A program made the translations under genes and the position numbers. A stretch of DNA of 64,000 nucleotides from Rhodococcus qingshengii. GTDB taxonomy: Bacteria; Actinomycetota; Actinomycetes; Mycobacteriales; Mycobacteriaceae. The notes beneath the pieces were generated by a model, which did no database searches, was not told the origin of the DNA, and saw nothing but the letters and a program-made list of their open reading frames with translations. Shown here piece by piece: positions 1-8,555 of this stretch. Location: positions 62,001 through 126,000 of the forward strand of contig NZ_JAJNCL010000008.1 of the NCBI RefSeq assembly GCF_021025955.1, in the 5' to 3' direction. How positions within the stretch are numbered: position 1 is the stretch's first letter; each line of letters begins with the position of its first letter.

Positions 1-1
1 G

Positions 2-52
2 GTCGAGCGGGTCATCGCATTGTTGGAGGAGCGAGAGACCGCTCAAACCTAG
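2..52 (+). CDS. C-terminal tail of an upstream gene (partial)
   Basis: An open frame entering from the left edge reads 16 codons (VERVIALLEERETAQT) and stops with TAG at 50-52. Its stop overlaps the stop of the convergent sulfatase gene, a common arrangement for tail-to-tail genes. Too little is visible to name a family, and it could be a chance open frame. Confidence 0.45.
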   Translation, partial: VERVIALLEERETAQT

Positions 53-1419
53 GGGTTTTCGGTGTCCGACTCGAGATAGCCGCGGTCCGCGCTGTAGGCG
101 GACCGCACGTTGGGTCGGACACCGATCTTCTCGAGGTACGCCGCCATGCGGTGTACGGCCATCGCGCTACCCAGTGCTTCGTCGGGAAGTCGATCGTCGG
201 TTTCGGCGCGCCAGGTGTGAAGCTGCGAGGACAATTCCGCCTGTACCGCCGAGACTTCCGGTCGATCGATCAGATTGATCTTCTCGTTCGGGTCGGTTCG
301 TAGGTCGTACAGCTCCCGAGGTGCGCGTACCGCCAGATGCTCGGTGCCCAGCGCTTTTCCGGAAAGACTGTCCTCGATGTCGAGCGGTAGATCCAGAGCC
401 GGGCGGACAGCGTAGTTCTCGATGTAGCTGTAGTCCTTGGTGCGCACCGCACGAATGGGATCGAAGCTGTCGTGAAAGGTCTTCTCCGTGAACAAGGAAG
501 TACGGACGGGTTCGGACGGTTCAGTTCCGCGATCGACGAGGGCATCGGCGTGCGAGCGCCCTTCCACCTCGGTGGGGACGTCGATTCCGAGCAGATCGAG
601 AATGGTCGGAACGAGGTCCACACCGCTGAACAGTGTCTCGTATTCCTTTCCGCCACTGCGATACCGCGCGGGAGGCCGAGCGATCAAGGCAATACCGGTA
701 CCCGGGGCGTAGAGCGTCGACTTGGCGCGCGGGAACGCCGCGCCGTGATCAGTGAGGAAGAAGACCCAGGTGTTTTCGGCGAGCCCCTCTTCCTCGAGGG
801 TCGCGAGCAGTTCCCCCACCGCGGCGTCGGCCACCTCTACGCTGCCGTGGAATTCGGCCAGATCCTCGCGCACCTGCGGCACGTCGGGAAGGTATCCGGG
901 AACCTCGAGGGCTGCGGTGTCCGCCGGGGTGTAGCGATCCGCCGGGTACGGCCGATGCGTTTCGAAGAATCCAGTGGTGAGCAGGAACGGCTCGGGCGGG
1001 AAGCGTCGTAACCAGTTCTGGGCACGCGGAACCACGTAGTCGCAGAACGAGTTCGTGACGTCGTACTCGTGATAGCCCAGTCGCTTCGGATACGCAGTCT
1101 CGTGCTGCATGCCGAAGAGTGAGGTGTACCAACCGTTGTCGGCGAGGATCTGCGGGAGCGTCTGCACCTCCGCGTGGTACTCCCAGCCGTGGTGCGCCAA
1201 CCCGATCAGACCGTTGTTGTGCGGATACCTACCCGAGAAGAGCGAACCGCGCGAAGGCGAGCACAGCGGCGCCGTCGCGTGTGCGTCGGTGAACCGGATA
1301 CCTTCTGCTGCCAGTCGGTCGAGATGGGGGCTGTTGACCCCGGCGACACCGTAACTCGCGAGGTGTCGCCCCAGGTCGTGCCAATGAATGATCAGGACGT
1401 TATCTCGCGCAGCCGACAC
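49..1419 (-). CDS. Type I sulfatase family hydrolase
   Basis: This predicted 456-residue sulfatase would hydrolyse a sulfate or phosphonate ester; its substrate is unknown. The N-terminal metal-binding segment is followed at about residue 53 by CSPSR, the C-x-P-S-R signature whose cysteine is converted to formylglycine. A later SGRYP and a C-terminal FLTDHGAAF segment fit the alkaline-phosphatase superfamily fold. I chose the GTG at 1419 (VSAARDNVLIIHW) because the family normally begins a few residues before the NVLII strand; a TTG at 1458 would add 13 residues. No signal peptide is visible, so it is probably cytoplasmic. It lies about 55 bp behind the acyl-CoA carboxylase gene on the same strand and may be read from the same transcript. 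A palindrome overlaps the start codon. Confidence 0.85.
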   Translation of the reverse strand: MSAARDNVLIIHWHDLGRHLASYGVAGVNSPHLDRLAAEGIRFTDAHATAPLCSPSRGSLFSGRYPHNNGLIGLAHHGWEYHAEVQTLPQILADNGWYTSLFGMQHETAYPKRLGYHEYDVTNSFCDYVVPRAQNWLRRFPPEPFLLTTGFFETHRPYPADRYTPADTAALEVPGYLPDVPQVREDLAEFHGSVEVADAAVGELLATLEEEGLAENTWVFFLTDHGAAFPRAKSTLYAPGTGIALIARPPARYRSGGKEYETLFSGVDLVPTILDLLGIDVPTEVEGRSHADALVDRGTEPSEPVRTSLFTEKTFHDSFDPIRAVRTKDYSYIENYAVRPALDLPLDIEDSLSGKALGTEHLAVRAPRELYDLRTDPNEKINLIDRPEVSAVQAELSSQLHTWRAETDDRLPDEALGSAMAVHRMAAYLEKIGVRPNVRSAYSADRGYLESDTENP

Positions 1420-1449
1420 GTGGGCAAGGCTAGTTGCCCTGCCCACGTG
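1417..1449 (-). promoter_or_regulatory. Inverted repeat covering the sulfatase start
   Basis: Two perfect 10-base arms, CACGTGGGCA and TGCCCACGTG, flank 13 bases. An alternative stem GGGCAA/TTGCCC can form inside. The repeat lies between the carboxylase stop and the sulfatase GTG and includes that GTG. It could be a terminator-like attenuator, a structure hiding the start codon, or an operator; no U-run follows it, so a plain intrinsic terminator is less likely. Confidence 0.5.
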
Positions 1450-1475
1450 CGGCAACAACTCGAATCAGCAGGATC

Positions 1476-4400
1476 TCAACTGTTTCTGCCAAGCTGTCTG
1501 ATCCATCCGCGGGTATCGGCCGGATCGATGACGTCGTCCAGTTCGAACGTAGTCGCCGCCATGAGCGCCTTGCCCTGTGCGTAGGCCAGTTCCACGAACT
1601 GACCGAACAGTGTTTCCCGAGCCACCGGATCTTCGACGGACTCGAGTTCCTTGCGGAAACCGAGACGCACGGCGCCTTCCAGACCCATCGGCCCGATCTC
1701 TCCGGTCGGCCACGCCACCGTGAACTCGGGTGCGTGGAAGGAACCACCGGCCATCGCCATGGCGCCCAACCCGTAACCCTTACGCAGGATGACCGTTCCG
1801 AACGGCACGGTGAGGCGAGCACCGGCAACGAAGAATCTGCCGAACCTTCGGACCGTCGCCTCCTCCTCCGAATCCGGACCCACCATGAAACCCGGTGTGT
1901 CGCAGAGGGTCACCAGAGGGATTCGGTGCGCTTCGAGGAGTTCCAGGAAGTCCGAGGCCTTGTCCGAGGCTTCCGCGTCGATCGCTCCGCCGAGATGCTC
2001 GCTGCTGTTGGCCAGCACACCGTACGGAACTCCTTCGACACGAACGAGTGCAGTGACTACACCGCGTCCGTAATCTCGACGCAATTCCAGGACGCTGTCG
2101 ACGTCCGCGATTGCGTCGATTGCTCCACGAACGTCGTACGAGCGCAGTCGATTCTCCGGCACCACGTGCCGGGAGAGCCGCGGATCCGGAGCCGTCCAGT
2201 CCGGGCTCGCACCCTGGAAATAGCCGAGGTACTGCTTGGCCAGGGCCACCGCGTGAGCGTCGTCGTCAGCCACCAGGTGTACGACGCCGTTGCGCCGCTG
2301 CACGTCGATGGGGCCGATGTCCTCGGGACGGAAGTTTCCGAGGCCGCCGCCCTCGACCATCGCCGGTCCTCCCATGCCGATATTGGCGTCCGGTGTTGCG
2401 ATCAGCACGTCACAAGCGCCGGCCAGGGCCGCGTTGCCCGCGAAACAACGACCGGACACGACTGCGACCATGGGCACCCGGCCGCTCAGCGCCGCCATGG
2501 CGCGGAAGGTTCCCAGTTCGAGACCCGCCCCGGCGCCGGCATCGGTGTCACCCGGACGCCCGCCGCCGCCTTCGGCGAACAGCACTACCGGAACTCGCTT
2601 TCGGTCGGCGATCTCGAGCAGGCGGTCGGTCTTGGCGTGATTACGCATGCCCTGGGTACCGGCGAGCACCGAGTAGTCGTACGAGATCACGACGCTCTCG
2701 CCGCCGCTGATGGTCGCCACTCCGCCGATCAAACCGTCAGCAGGAGTGTTGGCGATCAGGTCTTCCTCGCTACGTCGACTGCGCTGCGCTGCCAACGCGA
2801 GAGCGCCGTACTCGACCAGGCTGTTGTCGTCGACCAGGTCGTAGACGTTCTCGCGAGCAGTCCGGCGTCCCAGCTTGTGACGCTTCGCCACTGCCGCGGG
2901 CCGGGCCGCGTCCAGGGTCACCTCGTGACGAGCGATGATCTCCGCGAGATCGGGACGCACGTCGTCGAGGTTCACCTCGTCGACCTCTGCGAGCTTCGAT
3001 CCCGCGCTTGCGCTACGGACGACGAGCAACGGTTCGCCCGCACCCACCGACCTCCCCGGTGACGACAGGACGCGGACTACTTCGAGATCAACGGGCGCCG
3101 AGAGCACATGCTGCATCTTCATCGCCTCGAGGACGGCAACCTGGCCACCCGCGTGGACGCCGTCACCGACGGCGGCGAGTTCGACGACGATGCCCGCCAT
3201 CTGCGCACGAACCACATCCTCGTCCGGTGCCACGTCCACAGCCGAGGAGGGCGTTTGTGGGCCGGCTTCGGGAACGAGGTCCGCCAACCGCGAACCCAAC
3301 CAATCGACGTCGACCAAGCCGTCACGGAAGTCCTTGTCGGACAGAATTGCCTGCAGGAACTCGATGTTGGTCGCTACGCCGTCGATGGCGAACTCACTCA
3401 AAGCAGCAATCGACTTGCGCACCGCGGCAGGGAAATCCGAGCGACGCGTGTGGGTGATCACCTTCGCCAGCAGCGAATCGTAACGTGCACTCGGCGAGAG
3501 CCCGACAGCGCCGAAGGTGTCCACTCGCACACCGGGCCCGCCCGGAGGAGTGAAGTTGTCGAGCGTGCCCGACGACGGCAACGCATTGCCGTCCGGCGTC
3601 ATGGTTTCCATGTTGACGCGGGCCTGGATCGCGATTCCCGATGCGATTGCCACGGATCCGACTGTCTCCGAGTCCTTCTCCACAGCGGTGATTCCGGTTG
3701 GTAGGTCCAGGTTCTCGAACGGAACTCCGTTCGCGATCGCGAGCTGCACGGCGACGAGATCTACTCCGGCGACCTCCTCGGTTACCGTGTGCTCCACCTG
3801 AATTCGCGGATTGACTTCGAGGAAGACGAAGCCGCGTTCCTCTACGAGGAACTCGACCGTCGCGATTCCGCGGTAGCCGACTTCGGCGCACAGCCTCGCG
3901 GCCGCGGCGTGCAGACGCCCGCGCAGGGCCCTCGACAGCCCCTGCGCGGGCGCTACCTCGATCAACTTCTGATGCCGACGTTGGACGCTGCAATCACGGT
4001 CACCCAGAGCGAGCGCATGGGTTCCGCCGCGCCCCGGTGCCGCCACGATCTGCACTTCGATGTGGCGAGCGTGCTCACTGAGTACCTCGGCGAACAGTGC
4101 CGAACTGCCGAATCCCGACTGGGCTTCGGCCGCACACACACGGTACGCGTCGTCGAGTGCTTTCGGGTCACGCACTGCGCGCATGCCGCGGCCACCGCCG
4201 CCGCTGAGCGCCTTGATCATGATGCCGCGGGGGTTGCGCTCGAAGAATTCGCGTACCTCGTCGAGGGCGGCGTTCGCCGATGTCGACGGCAGCACCGGTA
4301 CGCCGGAGTCGACAGCCGCAGTACGGGCACTGGCTTTGTCTCCGAAAGTCCGGAGGACCTGAGCGTCCGGACCGACGAAGACGATGCCTGCCTCGGTGCA

Positions 4401-4673
4401 CGCCTGCGCGAATTCAGCGTTTTCACTGAGGAATCCGTAGCCGGGATGCACGTGTGTGGCGCCCGTTTCGGCCGCGATCTTCAGCAAGCGGCCCTGATCG
4501 AGATACGCGGAAGCTCCCGAAGCTCCGAGCGGTACCGACTCCGTGGCTGCCGCGACGTGCGGACTGGACGCGTCGTCCTCGGCGTAGACCGACACCGTCT
4601 CGATCCCGAGTTCACGGGCAGTTCGAATGATCCGCAGCGCAATCTCGCCGCGGTTCGCAATCAGCAGTCTCAC
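1476..4673 (-). CDS. Single-chain long-chain-type acyl-CoA carboxylase (BC-BCCP-CT)
   Basis: The 1065-residue protein joins three activities on one chain. A biotin carboxylase runs from about residue 1 to 450 and starts with LLIANRGEIALRI. A biotinyl carrier domain follows with the motif EAMKM and biotin-accepting Lys519. A carboxyltransferase runs from about 570 to the end. Most acyl-CoA carboxylases split these over subunits; this order and length match the single-polypeptide LCC type described in mycobacteria. It would carboxylate an acyl-CoA at the alpha carbon using ATP and bicarbonate. The start is the GTG at 4673, whose GTGA overlaps the stop of the upstream acyl-CoA synthetase by 4 bp, so the two are probably translationally coupled and act in sequence: activate an acid, then carboxylate it. 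Confidence 0.92.
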   Translation of the reverse strand: MRLLIANRGEIALRIIRTARELGIETVSVYAEDDASSPHVAAATESVPLGASGASAYLDQGRLLKIAAETGATHVHPGYGFLSENAEFAQACTEAGIVFVGPDAQVLRTFGDKASARTAAVDSGVPVLPSTSANAALDEVREFFERNPRGIMIKALSGGGGRGMRAVRDPKALDDAYRVCAAEAQSGFGSSALFAEVLSEHARHIEVQIVAAPGRGGTHALALGDRDCSVQRRHQKLIEVAPAQGLSRALRGRLHAAAARLCAEVGYRGIATVEFLVEERGFVFLEVNPRIQVEHTVTEEVAGVDLVAVQLAIANGVPFENLDLPTGITAVEKDSETVGSVAIASGIAIQARVNMETMTPDGNALPSSGTLDNFTPPGGPGVRVDTFGAVGLSPSARYDSLLAKVITHTRRSDFPAAVRKSIAALSEFAIDGVATNIEFLQAILSDKDFRDGLVDVDWLGSRLADLVPEAGPQTPSSAVDVAPDEDVVRAQMAGIVVELAAVGDGVHAGGQVAVLEAMKMQHVLSAPVDLEVVRVLSSPGRSVGAGEPLLVVRSASAGSKLAEVDEVNLDDVRPDLAEIIARHEVTLDAARPAAVAKRHKLGRRTARENVYDLVDDNSLVEYGALALAAQRSRRSEEDLIANTPADGLIGGVATISGGESVVISYDYSVLAGTQGMRNHAKTDRLLEIADRKRVPVVLFAEGGGGRPGDTDAGAGAGLELGTFRAMAALSGRVPMVAVVSGRCFAGNAALAGACDVLIATPDANIGMGGPAMVEGGGLGNFRPEDIGPIDVQRRNGVVHLVADDDAHAVALAKQYLGYFQGASPDWTAPDPRLSRHVVPENRLRSYDVRGAIDAIADVDSVLELRRDYGRGVVTALVRVEGVPYGVLANSSEHLGGAIDAEASDKASDFLELLEAHRIPLVTLCDTPGFMVGPDSEEEATVRRFGRFFVAGARLTVPFGTVILRKGYGLGAMAMAGGSFHAPEFTVAWPTGEIGPMGLEGAVRLGFRKELESVEDPVARETLFGQFVELAYAQGKALMAATTFELDDVIDPADTRGWIRQLGRNS

Positions 4674-6367
4674 TTGTCCCCCTGAGTGCGCTCGAACAGA
4701 TCGCCCTTGCGCACCTTTCCTGTCGCAGTCATCGGAAGCGCCTCGAGCACTTCCACTTCGGGCACCTTGTACGTGGCCATGTTCTCCTTCGCCCACGAGA
4801 CGATCTCGTCGGCCGCGGTGTCGGAACCCTCAACCAGCTGGACAAACGCAAAAGCCACCTGTCCCTTGTCCGGGTCCGGTTTCGGTACCACCGCAGCCTT
4901 TTCGATCGCCGGGTGCAGCATGAGCAGCGCTTCCACCTCGGAGGGAAAGACACTCATGCCGTTGGTCTTGATCATTTCCTTGTTTCGCGCCAGGTAGTGC
5001 AAACCACCACGCTCACTGAACTTTCCGACGTCGCCGGTCTGCAGCCAGCCGTCACGGATGGCGTCGGCGGTGGCCGCCTCGTTGTGGTAGTACGCGGAAA
5101 GGATCGACGGACTGCGCACGATGATCTGTCCGTGCTCGCCGACGGGAACCGGCCTGCCGTCGTGATCGACGATCAGAACGTCGGTGCCGGGCACCGGTAT
5201 TCCGCAGAACACCGGCTCGCTTTTCAGGTCGTAGTCGCCGTCCTGGAAACCGAGGGTGATCGTGTCCGCGGTGTGGGTTTCGGTCATGCCGTAGCTCGCT
5301 TCGCGCAGAACACCGCCAGTAGCCTCGCGCCACCGCTGGCGCGTGGCCGAATCGAGTTTGAGAACAAACGAGACTGCCATGGCGTTCTGGAGTGTCGAGA
5401 GATTTCGCTCCGCGAATCCTGGTGTGTCCATCAGTTCGACGTAATTGTCGACGGTTCCGACCAGTGAGGTCACGCCGTAGGTCTCGACCGCGTCGAGCGT
5501 GGTCTCCGCATCCCAACGATTCAGCAGGACAACGGTTCCGCCGTTGACGAGCGGAACCAGAATGCCGAAGTCCTCACCCGCGATCCAGAAGATCGGCAGA
5601 AACACCAGGGATACCGGCGGATTGGCACCCACCTGGTCACCACCGGCAAGCGTCGCGGTGGCCGCGGTGTAAACCATGTGGCGCTGAGTGTGCTCACAGC
5701 CCTTGGGCATTCCCGTCGTTCCGCCCGTGTAGTTCAGGGCGGCGAGGGAATCGAGTTCTGTCGACACGGGAGTCGCGCGCTCACTGGTGATGATCGACTG
5801 CCAGTCGCTCAGGCGCGGATCATCCACCTCGAAGGGAAGTTCGACGGTGGGGATCGCGGTCAGCATGTCGGAGACCGCAGTCTTCGCGACGTGCTCGAGC
5901 GATGTCTGCGAGCGAACCTTCTTCACCAACTTCGAGAAAGTGTTCTGCGTCAGTAGGACCTTGACGCCGGCATCGTTGAGTTCGTGAATCAATTCGTGTT
6001 CACGGAAGAGCGGATTGATCGGCACGTGAACCGCACCGACCTTCAGAATGCCGAGCATCGCGATATGGAACTGCGGGCAATTGACCAGGTGTACGCCGAC
6101 GCGATCGCCGCGTTCGACGCCGAGCGAAAGCAGCCATCCGGCAAAACGATCCGAAAGCTCGTCGTATTCGGAATACGTGATGACCCTGCCGTAGAAGACG
6201 ATTGCGGGAGCATCCGGCCGCTCTGCCGCCCAATGCCGCAAGTAGTCGACAAGTCCCCCGCCTTCGAGCGGATACTCGACGGCACGGGGAATGCCGGCGG
6301 GCCAATGCGCTTGTTGCAGCGCGGAGATTTCCGCCAGAGCCGCTTCGAGCACGTCTTGTTCTGCCAC
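4670..6367 (-). CDS. AMP-forming acyl-CoA synthetase
   Basis: A 565-residue ANL-superfamily ligase that would activate a carboxylic acid to its CoA thioester through an acyl-adenylate. The phosphate-binding loop reads YTGGTTGMPKG, with Gly where Ser is more usual. The YGMTET motif, the LQTGDVG hinge region and a C-terminal TATGKVRK with the catalytic lysine are all present. It sits 25 bp after the TetR gene and overlaps the carboxylase by 4 bp, which suggests a TetR-synthetase-carboxylase operon handling one carboxylic acid. The substrate cannot be read from the sequence; medium or long acyl chains are plausible given the partner. Confidence 0.92.
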   Translation of the reverse strand: MAEQDVLEAALAEISALQQAHWPAGIPRAVEYPLEGGGLVDYLRHWAAERPDAPAIVFYGRVITYSEYDELSDRFAGWLLSLGVERGDRVGVHLVNCPQFHIAMLGILKVGAVHVPINPLFREHELIHELNDAGVKVLLTQNTFSKLVKKVRSQTSLEHVAKTAVSDMLTAIPTVELPFEVDDPRLSDWQSIITSERATPVSTELDSLAALNYTGGTTGMPKGCEHTQRHMVYTAATATLAGGDQVGANPPVSLVFLPIFWIAGEDFGILVPLVNGGTVVLLNRWDAETTLDAVETYGVTSLVGTVDNYVELMDTPGFAERNLSTLQNAMAVSFVLKLDSATRQRWREATGGVLREASYGMTETHTADTITLGFQDGDYDLKSEPVFCGIPVPGTDVLIVDHDGRPVPVGEHGQIIVRSPSILSAYYHNEAATADAIRDGWLQTGDVGKFSERGGLHYLARNKEMIKTNGMSVFPSEVEALLMLHPAIEKAAVVPKPDPDKGQVAFAFVQLVEGSDTAADEIVSWAKENMATYKVPEVEVLEALPMTATGKVRKGDLFERTQGDK

Positions 6368-6392
6368 CGATCACTCCATTCGTAAAAGAAAT

Positions 6393-7025
6393 CTATTTCG
6401 ACTCTTCGAACCCGATCAACCGCTCGGACATCGTCGTCATATCTGCGATGAACTGGTTCTGCTCGTCAGCACTCGCTTTGCTCAATCGTGCTCCACCGGC
6501 CATCTGCGCGTCCGAGATCATCTGCACGAGCACCGGGGGCGAAACGCAGGGATCTACGTCGTGAACCTGTCGAATACGTTCGACAAAGCGCACGTAGCGG
6601 CTCACGAGCTTTCCGCGGACCGCCGACCAACTGCGCTCGACCTCGGAATCCACCCGCGCCCGATGCTCGATGACCGCGAGCAGGTCCCCATAGGTGTACA
6701 CGGCCGTGATGAACGCCGACGTGGTCGTTCTGAGAACTTCGCGTAGATCCTCGGCCGCTGGCCCCTCCATGTGCTGGGCGTCGAGAAACCGTCCGCACAT
6801 CATTTCGGCGACGGCGCGGAAGACCTCATCCTTGGACGAGAAGTACGCGTAGAAGGTCGCCCGGGACACATCGGCCCTGTTCGTGATCGTCTCGACCGTC
6901 ACAGCGTCGTATCCGAGTTCGCCGAAACAGAGCGCCGCGGTGTCGAGTAGGCCGGCACGGCGTGGACCGTCCCCGAGCTTGCGGGCTGTCCGCGCTCGCT
7001 CCTGCGTTTCGCTGGTGGTCACCAT
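6393..7025 (-). CDS. TetR family transcriptional regulator
   Basis: About 210 residues with an N-terminal TetR helix-turn-helix (DAVTVETITNRADVSRATFYAYFSSKD region) and a C-terminal ligand domain. The ATG at 7025 (MVTTSETQ) is preferred because the longer open frame runs through the operator. It is the first gene of the minus-strand acyl-CoA synthetase/carboxylase series and is divergent from the M20 peptidase gene. A near-perfect palindrome about 12 bp upstream of its start is the likely autoregulatory operator. An acyl-CoA or free acid could be the inducer, judging only from the neighbours. Confidence 0.88.
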   Translation of the reverse strand: MVTTSETQERARTARKLGDGPRRAGLLDTAALCFGELGYDAVTVETITNRADVSRATFYAYFSSKDEVFRAVAEMMCGRFLDAQHMEGPAAEDLREVLRTTTSAFITAVYTYGDLLAVIEHRARVDSEVERSWSAVRGKLVSRYVRFVERIRQVHDVDPCVSPPVLVQMISDAQMAGGARLSKASADEQNQFIADMTTMSERLIGFEESK

Positions 7026-7036
7026 CACAGTGTGTG

Positions 7037-7058
7037 TTGACGTTGACGTCAATGTCAA
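7037..7058. promoter_or_regulatory. Probable TetR operator
   Basis: A 22-bp palindrome with 20 symmetric positions: TTGAC and GTCAA arms around a perfect core TTGACGTCAA. It also reads as repeated TTGACG units. It lies immediately upstream of the TetR start and about 120 bp before the divergent peptidase gene, so it most directly controls the TetR-synthetase-carboxylase transcript. Confidence 0.7.
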
Positions 7059-7178
7059 GAATCGCGGGACCGACGCCCCACTTCGAATTTTTGTTCGGGT
7101 TGCCCTTTCACAGCCCATATATCGGGTGTAAGACTCTGCCTCTAATGTTTTTCGCCTTTCCCAGAAGGAGTCAGTTCC

Positions 7179-8555
7179 GTGCCGGAAGAATCCGCGTCAC
7201 CCTCCTATTCCACGATCAAGGAAACAGTTGCCGGTTTGATGCCGACTCTGGAGTCGGAACTAGTCGAACTCGTTCGCATCCCGTCGATAGCAACCGAGGG
7301 TTTCCCCAGCGAACCCCTCTTCGAGGCCCACGATCTGATCGTTTCTCTACTGGAAAAATCCGGAGTCACGAAGATGGAGAAACTCGAAATAACAGGTAAA
7401 ACCGCGCCCGTCATCATTGCAACAGTTCCCGGCCCCGCCGGATCCCCGACGGTATTGATGTATTCGCATTACGACGTCGTTCCCGCCGACGACGTCGAAC
7501 TCTGGGATTCTCCGCCTTTCGAACCGACCAAGCGTGACGGCGCGATTTACGGCCGCGGTACGGCAGATTCGAAGGCAAATGTCATCGGCATGATCGGCGC
7601 ACTTCGAGTCTTCGACGGAAAGCCGCCGGTGACGGTCAAGCTCGTCATCGAGGGCCAGGAAGAATTCGGCAGCCCCTTCGACAACTATCCGCCGGAAGCC
7701 CCCGAATTGTTTGCGGCCGACGCAATGGTTATCGCCGACGTCGGCAGCGTTCGCCCCGGATCACCGACCCTGACCGTCGCACTGCGCGGATCCGCCCAGG
7801 TGATCGTCGAACTCACCACTCTCGGCGCCGACAAGCACAACGGCCTCTACGGCGGCGCCGCACCGGACGCCCGCCTCGCGCTCATCCGCGCACTGGCGTC
7901 GCTGCACGACGACAACGGGGACGTGGCAGTCGACGGCCTCCTACGCGAACCGTGGAACGGTAGTTCGTACACCGAGGAAGAGTTCCGCACCCTCGCCGAG
8001 ATCCGCGACGGGCTCCCCCTGCTCGGAACCGGCGGCATCGGCGAACGCATCTGGTCGGGCCCGGCAATCACCGTGACCGGTATCGACGCTCCCCCTGTGG
8101 ATGGTGCGGTCAACGCCGTCGCCAGCACCTCCCGCGCTGTGATCAATCTGCGTGTGCATCCGCGTCAGCCGGCAGTGGAGGCACAAGCTGCCCTGGTACG
8201 GCACCTGGAAGCCCTGCGCCCCTTCGGTTTGCAACTGACCGTCACCGCGGGAGAAACCGGCGACGGATTCGCGGCAGCCGAAAGTGGACCGGCCTTCGAC
8301 GCGGCACTGTCTGCACTATCGCAGTCGTGGGGTGAGCCGGCCGGGCTGATGGCAGGCGGCGGCTCGATCCCCCTCGTGATGGCCTTGGATACAGCAGTGC
8401 CCACTGCCGAGAAGCTGTTGTTCGGCGCCACCGACGGTTACGCGAACATCCACGGCCCCAATGAACGCGTCCTGCTCGACGAGCTCGAGAAGGCCGTCGT
8501 CGCCAAAGCACTGTTCTTCCAGGAGTATGCCGACACCTTCGAGGGGAAGAAATGA
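7179..8555 (+). CDS. M20 family metallopeptidase (dipeptidase-like)
   Basis: This 458-residue M20/ArgE/DapE-type zinc hydrolase shows the metal-binding SHYDVVP and GRGTADSK motifs and the catalytic glutamate pair in EGQEEFGSP. A C-terminal MAGGGSIPL segment belongs to the second half of the catalytic domain, and a dimerisation domain lies between. The GTG start at 7179 has a clear upstream AGAAGGAG ribosome site. The family removes amino acids from dipeptides or N-acyl amino acids in the cytoplasm. It overlaps the YfcC transporter gene by 4 bp, so the two probably import and hydrolyse a peptide or acylated amino acid together. Confidence 0.9.
   Translation: MPEESASPSYSTIKETVAGLMPTLESELVELVRIPSIATEGFPSEPLFEAHDLIVSLLEKSGVTKMEKLEITGKTAPVIIATVPGPAGSPTVLMYSHYDVVPADDVELWDSPPFEPTKRDGAIYGRGTADSKANVIGMIGALRVFDGKPPVTVKLVIEGQEEFGSPFDNYPPEAPELFAADAMVIADVGSVRPGSPTLTVALRGSAQVIVELTTLGADKHNGLYGGAAPDARLALIRALASLHDDNGDVAVDGLLREPWNGSSYTEEEFRTLAEIRDGLPLLGTGGIGERIWSGPAITVTGIDAPPVDGAVNAVASTSRAVINLRVHPRQPAVEAQAALVRHLEALRPFGLQLTVTAGETGDGFAAAESGPAFDAALSALSQSWGEPAGLMAGGGSIPLVMALDTAVPTAEKLLFGATDGYANIHGPNERVLLDELEKAVVAKALFFQEYADTFEGKK

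Noticed and set aside
1434-3062. A 542-codon open frame on the plus strand opposite the carboxylase
   Set aside because: The protein has no recognisable domain and is the reverse reading of a clear biotin-dependent carboxylase.
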